Shown one piece after another: positions 24,920 through 36,100 of a stretch of DNA of 64,000 nt. The stretch covers positions 2,914,001 through 2,978,000 of the forward strand of contig OZ038531.1 in assembly GCA_964036665.1 (NCBI GenBank). The letters are read 5' to 3'. Position 1 is the first letter of the stretch; each line of letters starts with the position of its first letter. The position numbers and the translations under genes are program-made. The notes below the pieces were generated by a model. That model did no database searches and was not told the DNA's origin. It saw nothing but the letters and a program-made list of their open reading frames with translations. The DNA comes from Gordius sp. MW1. Taxonomy: Eukaryota; Nematomorpha; Gordioida; Gordea; Gordiidae.

Positions 24920-27417
24920 GTAAAAATAAATTTCTTTAAATGGTTGCGATAACTTAACTAGGCCAGGTTTGGGATAAAAAAAAATTCACGGCTAAGAAAT
25001 ATAAACCAGTTGTTTAACAATAGTCTTTCGTATATTACGATTGAATTCGCTTCTTACAGGATGCATTGATAACGATATTATACCGACCACGACAATGATT
25101 AAGGGCAGGAGATATAGTAATATATTTAACACACACACACTCGGCAAACAAATAAATGAAATAATCAGCAAAAATAACTAGACTTTCTTTAAGAGCTCTT
25201 AATGTTAAATGATGTCAATTAGCAATTCTTGATCAGAGTAAAGGAATAATCCACATGTACTCCATAGTTTGTAAGCTAACCATGTATTTAATAAGGTGCC
25301 TATACCTAATGAGATGGGCAAGGCTGATAACCACAAAAGTTAACATGTTTAAGTGTGAGGCTCCATATTAGAACAATTTAATTTGACCACATTTAGATGC
25401 CTATATATATTATATAAGTTTGCGAAGGTAAAGTTTTACATTCTTAATTTTGGATGCGATATAAGAATTGAGAGGATAGGGGGGGGGGTGATTTATTGGG
25501 CCGGCAGGGCAGGGGAGACAAATTCTATTCAAGGAAGACGTATTTTACTAAACCTTACATCGTACATCTATTCCCCAAAGGAGACAAAAATAATTAAAAT
25601 ATAAAAAGCTATCGATACAGTACGCGTTGTGTACGCGTATACAAAATTCAATGATGCGTGTTGATAAATAATAATATATGGGGAAAGAAATAACAAACAC
25701 GTACAAGCGCGTGGGGGGGGGGGAGAAAAAGTAACTGACACGTAGGGAAATTAAATGGAAAGGAAAAGAGGTGTACCACAGTATACCACACCTCCCCCTT
25801 TATCGAGAAGTCGAAGACTTAATGTACTTCCGATAAAGGTCTAGGAGTTGAGTGTTGCTAAGTGCAACTTTCTTTTATCTAGAGTTCGAGGGGGCCTATT
25901 TATTCTTTTACAATCAAAGTCATAACATTTTATACGTACGATTAAAATTATGATCAATTGTTCAGCCTACATAAATTCAAACATCTGGCATCTAGTGTCA
26001 GCTCTGGCCTTTGCCCACACGACTGATTTATGTGTAAATCAGCGATAAAAAGGGTATGTCATGGCTAACGTTTTTTCCAGCTCTGTGACTCAGAGCAACA
26101 TAATTTTAAAAACAATTTTAAAGTTTTTTTCTTTATTCAGTACTACGATTGTATTATTAATTAAAATCAGTATAAAAATTTCGAAGTGTGTAGGATCGAG
26201 CAGATGTTCATGTTCTACGTTTTAAAGATAAGAGCTATATTATTTAACGCGTGTAAGATCAAAAGGGGTATGTGACAGTGCTAAGTAATATAACATTCAA
26301 CGAACTTGCAATTAATGTATCAAGAAAGAGGGGGGGATCGAATAAGTATGTAGGAGATACGCAGTTTTACAACTTTTGTGTTTATAAGCGCGGGGGGGGG
26401 GGAAATCCTTAACTTTTGTATAACGGGACATGGGGGGGGGAATTTAAATATACTAGTATATATATATACGGATACGACAGGGGTATACGATGTAAAGTAT
26501 ACTTGAAAAAAGTGGCTCTTAAACTTATTAATAATTGGTATTATGTTTGTGCTTTTTCTTAAAAACAATGACTAGTTGGCCCTGCGCTAATTGTAATATG
26601 TTTTTACTAAAACATTATAAAATATCTAGCTCATAAATATTTTATAAGACTATCATTTGTTTTATATAAAGTAGGTTTATAAAAGTAAGTTTATTATTTC
26701 AGACAGAAAATTGAATAAAATATGCCATTATAAAAATTAGTCTATTTATGCTTAATATAAGCCGATTTCCTTTAATTTGAACTTTTTCTTACAATAAATT
26801 TACCAGCTTAATATTATCACTTAATTGATGTGCTAAGTTCCTTCTGCTGAAAAGGGAACCATTTATTTCAATAACAAAGAGGTTTATTTATAATACATTT
26901 TAAAGTATTATAAAATATTTATATTTATTTAGACCTTGAGAATTTACTAAATAACTTTAATTTTAATATAACTCCCGGTGGCTCTTACTCTAAAGGAAAA
27001 CATTCCGTTTAGGTTTTTTTTAAAATATTTTAACAAATTTTTTAGTATAATTACTAACTATATTGCTGTTCGAATCAGACGTTAATTTGATAGACAGTGG
27101 AATGTATAGCACGTTTTGAATATAATAAATTTAGCTTGCTAATTTATATTGCATGATTGCATACCATTTAATTCGATATTTTATAAATGGATAGTGGAAC
27201 CATTCATTGTTACAAGGGAGTAGCCAGGATTTAAGAAATTCTTATATTATTTAGAAGAAATACAATAGAAAATTTTTTTATAACTACATTCTAATTTTAA
27301 AATAAAAAAAAGTTAATTTAGGGAATTAGCTATAATTTACTATATTATTTCCATTCACGTTTTGACAAAATTTCCACCTTAAAATATTGTTTGTAACTCT
27401 AATTTTGATATCACCAC
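24920..27417. other. AT-rich region with isolated poly-G runs
   Basis: Runs of 8-12 G occur near 25472, 25709, 26391 and 26433, on an otherwise AT-rich background. The 73-codon + frame at 25383 and the 82-codon - frame at 26320 are driven by these runs. I see no gene. Confidence 0.4.
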
Positions 27418-27582
27418 CATGAGCATAGCCAAGGAGTGGCAGGGAGGGGTGGCTGGCCCCTCCTAAATCGAAAAATTCTTAAAAAATTGTTATAATTATG
27501 GTCTAAATTTCAAGAAATTCTCACTTTGCTCCTCCTTAAAGCATTATTGCCCCTTCGAGTTTTAATCCTGGCTACGCCCATG
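27418..27582. mobile_element. GGGCGTAGCCA-type MITE
   Basis: Starts CATGAGCATAGCCAAGG and ends CCTGGCTACGCCCATG. The middle has the family's GGCTGGCCCCTCC and GCCCCTTCGAG patches. Related copies lie at 34372-34535, 36808-36978 and 63455-63620. Confidence 0.75.
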
Positions 27583-28045
27583 AAAACCACTATCGTTTAT
27601 AAAATTTTACTTCATATTTATTGTATTTGTCCAATTATGTACACCTTTGGAGAAATACAATGTATAGACATAATCCTTTTTAATACTAATTTGCACCATA
27701 TAAACTTCCTTTGATTCATCGGGAAGGGGGATGGTCACTCTTTAAATAGGAGCACTAATCCTAGGTATTGGGGAATGACTACTTTATGCCAGGCGGGCGC
27801 TTGAAAAGCAGGAGTTGATTTGTTTTAGAGGATTTCAGTTTGATGACGGGGAGTTATATCTTAGACTATGAGATTTGGGAATAACTACGACTCCAACGAG
27901 ATAATTTTTTTAACGACTATAATTTTATTTCTCTAATTATGATATTATTAATTTCGAGGTCACCGATACACAGATGATGGGGGGGGGGGGGGAGGGGTTA
28001 AGATGTGAATAATATCAACACGTTCGATGGCGAATATGAACATTC
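27583..28045. other. Intergenic sequence, nothing recognised
   Basis: Includes a 12-G run near 27980. No feature supported. Confidence 0.3.
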
Positions 28046-28960
28046 TCACAATAGATGGGTGAGGAGACGATACGAGACGAGAGCAATTAATATTCTCCCA
28101 GGATTATAAAGGAAAGTTTCCGTGTAAATTATTGGGTTAAATAAAAGATTATGCAAAACACATGAAACGTTTTGCATTTCTTTAATTACCACGAACCTTT
28201 TATATCCTTCCTTATAGCTGGGTTCCGATATTTGAAACTCTTTTCGTTTCTTTGACCTATTCTTCCGCACCAAGTTTTTGTATATAGCCCTTCGCCTTGA
28301 AGGATTTTGGATTCTTTTGATTACATTTTTATTTATCTGCTCTGTTTCTTGGGCCAACTCTTTATTTATCTCCTGTAAGTTTCAAGGAATTCGCATTTTC
28401 GAGAACGTTCTTAAGTCCTTAGCCCACTGTTTGAGCCAATTATTGATCCTTAGCCCACGCTTGCTCTCCCGCGCATTCCTTATAAGAGGCGCACCCATGG
28501 CCTAGTCGTCATTGAATGTATGACAAGAACAAGAAACAATTTGATGGAACTTTTTGTTGCCAGCTTTGTAGTTTTAAACTCGTTTTCTAAGGCTCTCAAA
28601 AATAATTTTGAAGCGTTTTTTCTGAGACATATTTAAACTTATTTATAACCACAATGTGAAACGTTTTTTCCAAATCTTTGAAACATTCATGAGCATCTCT
28701 TTTACTTCTCTCTAACTTTTTTTAATTATTATTTTAACACTGTTCAAAGTATCTGCTGTTGACCTATCCTTCTTGAACCCAAATTTATTGTCTTTGATTT
28801 CTAATTAAAACAATTTTCACAAATTATGTAAGTGTGACCCATCTTAGATATCACTATTTATATTGTATATTCATTTCCAAGGAGGCAACTAAAAATCTAG
28901 AAACATTCATACATCCCTCCCAACATTTCTTAATTTCAATTAGTTTGGTCCAACTTTTAC
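28046..28960 (-). pseudogene. Decayed LINE reverse-transcriptase fragment
   Basis: On the minus strand near 28790, NKFGFKKDRSTADTLNS resembles the reverse-transcriptase motif 'GFRxGRSTxDxL'. It is followed after a stop by a REVKEMLMNVSKIWKK-like stretch in the place of the catalytic region. The 103-codon frame at 28046-28357, rich in Lys/Arg/Glu, lies downstream in the same direction. Stops interrupt all frames, and the key catalytic residues are not visible. Confidence 0.4.
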
Positions 28961-29764
28961 TGTCTTCGAGCTCATAGAAACTTTAACTAAATTTTTTGAT
29001 GTCTAGCCCATTTGAACATATTCCTAGACTAGAATTCTTGACTTAGATCTTCATAGATCGATAACTATAGTCATCGCACGTCATTAAAGTATATCTAGAT
29101 TTTGTTACGAGAAGTTTTTATTTCTATTCTGAATTTAATTTTTGAAATTATACCATTGCACACATTGGCTCTACTATTTTCAATGCCTATATTGATCGTT
29201 ATTTAGCTGCTAGGTAAGTTGGAATATAACAATTATTTCAATTTGTGGTATCCATGTGGTTGGTATACCCAGAGTTTTAAATTATCGCGCTGTATACTAA
29301 GATCTTTTTTAGGATATGTAACTTAAAAGGGTTTAAGAATGGTTCTGCATTGTAATAAAAAAAGGGAATAGGTAAAATAAAGGCACTTTTACCACGGGTT
29401 AAATACGCGGAAGTAGCTAAAAATTTGACGCCATTCTTTAAATTACTTTTTCTTGTACGCCTCTTCTATCAACCCCTCAGCCCTGTCTGAACATCTCCGG
29501 AACATCGATCGTTCAATCAAGCCCACCACCTAGGGGGAGAAAACAACGGCTATAATTGCGAAATCCCTTGTGCTTTCCTCATCGCAAACCCGTCCTTTTG
29601 TAAAACACCATTTTATTTTGTAAATTCTTGAAACTTTTTGCAATATCGAAATAACCTTTTCTTTTTATAAGTTTGTATATATTATTCGGAATAAATAAAA
29701 CCGCCTATTTTTAATGTATAAAGAAATATTTTCTGCTATTCGTAGTCCTTTTTTACTTACATCG
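28961..29764. other. Intergenic sequence, nothing recognised
   Basis: No exon-like frame or shared repeat seen. Confidence 0.3.
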
Positions 29765-31488
29765 CAGTGATGCGGAAAAATCGAGAAAAATCTCGGTCTC
29801 GTCTCGTCTCGAAAAACCGAGACAAGACGAGACGAGAATTTGAAAAATGGAGTCGAGATCGAGACGAGAATTTTGTTGTCGAGACGAGAAGAGACGAGAT
29901 TTTTTCGGCGAGATCTCGACTTTTTATTAATCGTTAGATTTTAGTAAATTATTGTGTATTTTAATTTGCATGATGTATATTTAAGGTATTAAGTGTAAAT
30001 CAATATGTATGGAATATATTTGTTAAAAAAATCCCTTTTTGCAAAAAATTTAAAATTTGGCAATCATTTACCTAAGGATAGTTGACCGGGTATGTGAATA
30101 ATTTAATAAATAATTATCACATATTTGTAACCATAGCAATATTAAATATTACAAAATTTTAGGCTTAGAATGAGTTCTGATGGAATAGTAAATATTACTA
30201 AAACATATTTGAATTTCCCAGTTACTCTTCCTGCATGATGCGGTAATTATAAATTGGTGGTCAATCAGTTAATAATTAATCAAGTTAAGCTAAGATGGCT
30301 CAAGATTTTTGAGCACTTAACTATTCAAAACTACAATGTATTTAATGACACCATAATAGATTAAGTATTTAATCATGAATTTTCTAGAAGTTTTTATGTT
30401 TCAACTAATAGTACACCTCCCAAATTTTTGAACCTTAAAAAGACATTATATGAATACATAGTTGTTTCATGTCCATTACTTTTCACATTATAAGCTGGCA
30501 AGTGCATTCATTTACTATAATTTCTATAATTTTGCAATATAAAATAAAAACACGAATCTAAACTATATCGATATTCACTGTGTTTGTCAACTATAAATAG
30601 ACTTAGAAAGTTATAAGTTCGCTTATTTAGTTAAGAATCGGAAGGTAATTATTTGGAATATAATTTGATTATAGTGAATTTTGTCATACATTTAAATATG
30701 TGCACTTTAATTTAAAGTTTAAACCCTATGAGCTTAATCCTATAATAATGCTGCTTTTATTGTTGTTTTTACGACGTTTAATATGTGCAACTAGTTATCA
30801 ATTCTGTAAATAATAATATTATCATTAAAAGTCATTCGCACTTTGTGGTTTATAACGCTTTAATAAACATGCAATAAACACTATAGGCTATAATTGATGA
30901 TGGTAATATCAATGGACTTAAACATTGCCTTAAATATGTTTAGGTCTACTTTGAAGCTTTAGCCAGGGTTAATAAAGGATCTTAATTTCCTCATTTATGC
31001 AACTAAGTCAACTATAAGCTAGCTTATAACTTTCCAAGTCAATTTATAGTTGACAAACACAGTGAATTTGATATAAATGTTATAATTTGCTAGAACAAAA
31101 AAATTTAATCTTCTATACTTTAAATTTATTTATAGTTTTAAATAGCCTGCACTTTCCCTAGAAAATATTATCTTTATGAATTAATTCATATCTTTAAATT
31201 GTCAATGAGATGTCGTGTTCCGCTAAATCTTTTTAAAGTTTGTGTATTAAAGTTTTTCAAAGAATAAAAAAGTTTGCCATTTGGATTTTTAACACTTATT
31301 TAATATTTGTAATAAAACATAAAAAAAATTTATTCTGTAAATATTTTTTAAAGTCGAGACGAGACGGGAATTCTCGTCGAGGACTGAGATTTTTATTGAC
31401 CGAGACGAGACGAGATCGAGATTTTCATAATCACTCCCGGGACGAGATTTTGTTTTCGAGACCGAGACGAGACGAGATCAAAACACTA
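29765..31488. mobile_element. GAGAC-repeat hAT-like element, copy A
   Basis: Left end CAGTGATGCGGAAAAATCGAG, then dense GAGACGAG/CTCGTCTC repeats with inverted symmetry. About 1.4 kb of AT-rich interior follows, then again GAGACGAGA repeats ending ATCAAAACACTA. The interior is shared with copies B (41623-43065) and C (23470-24919). No transposase frame exists. The 114-codon frame at 31240 is a translation of the right end. Confidence 0.75.
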
Positions 31489-33172
31489 ATCGCTCCCTTT
31501 CGGTCTTTTTTACAATTTTTTCCACTTACATATCAAAGTGTGCTCAACGTTACTTTTAGCACACGAGTCAACAGAAAAATATGAAAACCCAGGTTAACAA
31601 CTCAAAACGCATTTTAATACATAATTTGGAGAAATTATATTTTAAGTCGCGTTTTGTTTGAGGCTTTTATTAGTGATCAATTGAATATGTGGCTAAACAA
31701 AATATACATTTATAATATTTGCCAATGTTTATTTAATATAAGTGATGAATAATTATGTTAGTTTTTTGCCATAAATAACATTTTTTATCATTTTTTTGAT
31801 GTGGGGTGGAAAAGGAAATTTTTGGTTTTTTTAATTCTCGTTAATTCAAATTTTAACTTTATTAGTGATGGGTTAGGTTAGGATGTTTAAAAAATAAAAT
31901 CAGACTTAAAATTATAACCAAAGGATGAGTCAAAAAATTCAAGATTATAGTTAAATTTTGATTTTAAAATGTGCCAAATTTTTATTATTTGAATAAATGA
32001 AATTATTAAATAGATGATTACCATAAACAATTCAAATAATTAAATGCCTAAAATTTCTAAAATTATCGAAAATTAATTCTAAAGTCTGGTAAAGAGTCCG
32101 GGTTATTATTATAGTGGTTGACTAATTAAATTGTAAATATTGATTTCCAATCATTAAGATTTTGAATCTTAGTTCATTTGTTTGGGCGTAATGCCTAAAC
32201 TTTAGCATATTTGCAAAATTTTAGTTTTCCCATGCAACTAAATCGCTAAAATTCATAATTAAGGGATTTTTAATGCCCTTTCTCATTATTTTTTTCAATA
32301 TAATTTCATAAAAAAATTATAGAAATTAGGGAATGAGCAGAGTCTTACAAAATTGCTGTTTATCAGCTAGATCCGAATGCTTTATTTAAAGATACATGAT
32401 AAGTAATTGAGTTTAATTTTAAACGACAATTTAACGTTAATTTTAAAATTTAAATTAGATTAACTTTGAACTAAAAAATGTATGATTTTTTTATAAACGA
32501 TTGTGAGGTTAGGATATTACAAAACTGCTATGTAACAATTTATAAATTTATGAGAATAAAATTGAACGCAGAGATGGTTAAACGCAATTAGCATCACGAG
32601 TGGTGCCATGTGTCCAAAATAACAATTAAAAAACTATAACCCGACTTTATAAAGTTAACTAAATACATTTACTTGGAGTATTGAAATTTTGAATCCTATT
32701 TTACATAATAATTAATTATAGAAAAACTTTTAAAACATAGTTTAAGTATTTATCACAAGTAAAAAAACGTTATTTTCACATTTATACTTAATGCCGTGGT
32801 GCGAAAAGTGAAAGAAAACTCTTAATTTGCTATGTATTGATCGAGTTGAAGTTGGTGGGAATAGCACGAGAAAACATAAGTGATAATAATTCATAATAAC
32901 ATAAAGAGACAATAATTAAATTAAGCTTCCTTTCCCACTCCCTGATTGCCTTTACTCGGTGTAATTATTGATTAAATATTTATCATCAATAATAAAAAGT
33001 TGTAAAAATTGCTGCAATCATTATTTCGGGCATATTTTTACCAAACTGCGGTCATTAATCATCTTTTGCAAACAAAATTGAGAAAATATTCCTACGAGAA
33101 GATTTCCTTAGAGATGTGCTAAGTCAAGGTGAATTTTTCTTTTTTCTTCATTAAAACTTTTCCCCCAAAAAT
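31489..33172. other. AT-rich region upstream of the AChBP-like gene
   Basis: No other gene seen. The last 60 bases before the start codon include a pyrimidine-rich stretch (TTTTTCTTTTTTCTTC) that could belong to the 5' UTR or promoter. I see no convincing TATA box. Confidence 0.3.
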
Positions 33173-36100
33173 ATGAGGATTTTTTTGTGCTTGGTTCCAT
33201 TATTGGCCACGGTTCTTGTCCAAAACGTCTGCAGTGCACCTAGTAAGTGTCCAATTTAATTTTTTGTTATTTTGAAATTTATATATTACTAACAGCCAAT
33301 GAAACTTCTGGTCAATTAATAAGTCCGAATCCCTCATCTTATTATGAATGGGAAACTAAATTGCGTCATGACCTTACCAAGGCATACGATACCCAGGTTA
33401 TTCCATTGAAAGAATTAGGCAAACCGATTATAGTTCGAGTTGGTCTAGCCTTAAATACACTTTTCAAAATGGTAAGTTTTTTCATTCTCCTTATAATTTT
33501 AAAATTTGATTTTTTTTTCTATTAATTAATTTACTCTATATTTTCAAACAGTGCCCAGATACCCATAAATTTTCTGGAAACTACTTTCTTAGAATGGTAT
33601 GTATGCCTTTATTAAGAAATAATATTTTAATTAGTTTGCTTTTTAAAACGTTTTTTTATATAGAATTTTGAATTAAAACATTGTTATTATAGGAATGGGA
33701 AGATGAAAGACTGAAATGGGATCCAACTAAATATGGTGGCATCAAAACGTCTTATTCATTTGATATGAATGATATATGGATTCCGGATGTGACCCTTTAT
33801 TATGGGTAGATATCCTTTATTTTATAAAAATTTGCAAAATCACTTTAAAATTTTTAAAAATAAGTGCACAAAAATTGTGGTTTTAAATAGTTTATCATTT
33901 TTAATTTGCATTGTTTAATCCCTGATTATGGACAATAAATAAAATTTTTAAAAATTAACCTTTATTTATACGTTATAAAACCTAATATTTTGTCTAAAAA
34001 TGTATAAATATGTCTTCTTGTTAAATTAATTGACTGCTAATTTTTTTGTTATAATAATACTGGTAACAAAATCTCGAAACATATGGCATCCCGAAAGTGT
34101 GTGTAGTGTACTCATGTTAAATGAGCGCATCATTTCTTAACGAAATTAATGATCTTCCAATATTAATATTGGTAAAATGTGGTGGAGTTTTGAATATAGC
34201 ACGCCGGAGCATAAACTTTAATTAATGACTAGGGTCCCCTTAAATTATAACAGCGCATCAATTATTCTTTTTGTAAAAGTAAAGCCACCTAATTTTTGTC
34301 TTTTATTTAAATATGAATATTACTTTGAAAAACAACTATCATCCTCAGATTCACTGAAAACGCTTAAAACCATGGGCGTAGCCATGATTTTAATTATAGG
34401 GGGCAATCAATATGATTCAGGGAGGGCAAAACAATCATTTTTTAAATTTTAGCCATAATTATATTAAATTTTAAAGTTTTTTTGGATTTAGGGGGGGGGG
34501 CAGCCCTCCCCCCTCCCTCCCCTTTGGCTACGCTTATTTTTATATTTTATGTTAGAAGTCTTAATGAAAAATCAATTTTAGTATAAAAAAATAATCCTGT
34601 GACGTTGTTTTTATAGAACAAAGGCTATATACATGTAAAACTTTCAAGAAAACGCATTTATTTTATAATTAACGAAGCAGCTCAGGACACGTTGATATTT
34701 TTGTATAAAGGTACAACAAGTTAAAAACTAATCTAACAAATGGTTCTTACTTCATCTCAAATTTTTAGCTTTTATAGATTTTTTAACTATAATTGAATAG
34801 CCAAGCAGCCCTTAACACGTTGTGAATACTAATTCGTTTTCAATAATATGATCAAACACTTCACACGTATTATTAAATCCTCGTACCCTTTAGTGATGTA
34901 GTGAGGCGCCATTATAATGTTTTATCTTTTTTTAGAATATTCTTGAATCTAAGTTATTTAAACTTTAGAAAACTTTTCATTTTGTATTTAATTGACTTTG
35001 ATGTCTATTGCTCTAATTTACCTGGCATATGAACCATGCATTGTAATGGACAATCCTCTATAATTTGTATAATTGTTAAAGTTGCAAAATATTTTGGCTT
35101 TATCTGAGCAGTAGCCATAACCTTATGCATACAACCTGTTATTTTATGACTTCCTTTCGAAACCATTTCTACAATAGAATTCTCCATTGTCGTCATGTAT
35201 ACAGATTCTATAAATGGGATTATTTGCTTTTTGTCTAATAATTCAAGGATGACCCATCTTCAGGGGCGTAGACAAGGGGGTAGAAAAACGGATAGTTTAC
35301 CCCCTTGGCCAAAAATTAATTTGTTTTATACGTTTTGGCACTTAATAAAACCAAATTTGGAAAACTACCAGACCGATTTGGCTCAAAGTTTCACAGTTTA
35401 TTCCCCATACTCCGGAGCATGTTTTAAGATTTGTTCGAGCCAAATCGGTTCAGTAGTTTTCGAGGGGTCACGTTTTTTTGTTTTATACGTTGTTTTATAC
35501 GTTTTGGCACTTAATAAAACCAAATTTGGATAACTACCAGACCGATTTGGCTCAAAATTTCAGAGTTTATTCCCCATACTCCGGAGCATGTTTTAAGATT
35601 TGTTTGAGTCAAATCGGGCCAGTAGTTTTCGAAGGGTCACGTTTTTTTGTTTTATACGTTTTGGCAATTAATAAAGACGTCATATGCTATGCAGTATAAT
35701 ATATGAAGCTTAAATGTTTTATGGCTGCATAAAAATTTTCTTTCATATTAAATCAGGTCAGACCCGTTACCATATGAATGAACCAGAGGAATATAAACAT
35801 TAGATTCTACAAAGTATTTTATGTCATGGTTATGCGTTTATTTTGTAGAAGAAACTTAAATTACATTTAAAACTCAGTGACATTTCTTTAAGGCTTATGC
35901 TAAACTTTACCATAAATTATTTGGGTTATATCTGTACTGCGTTATGAATATTTTATGTTTTTAGTCAATTATTCATAAAGTGTAAGTCTACAGCCATTAG
36001 AAACACTTAAAAAGTGATACTGCAAAATGCAAAAATAAATGGCAAAACAACGTTTGCCGGGTTCATCTAGTCTTATATATAAAAATGAAACTATGTGTGT

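Noticed and set aside
29765-31488. Perfect target duplication for GAGAC element copy A
   Set aside because: The eight bases outside the left end (TTACATCG) and right end (ATCGCTCC) do not match. Only a shared ATCG is visible.
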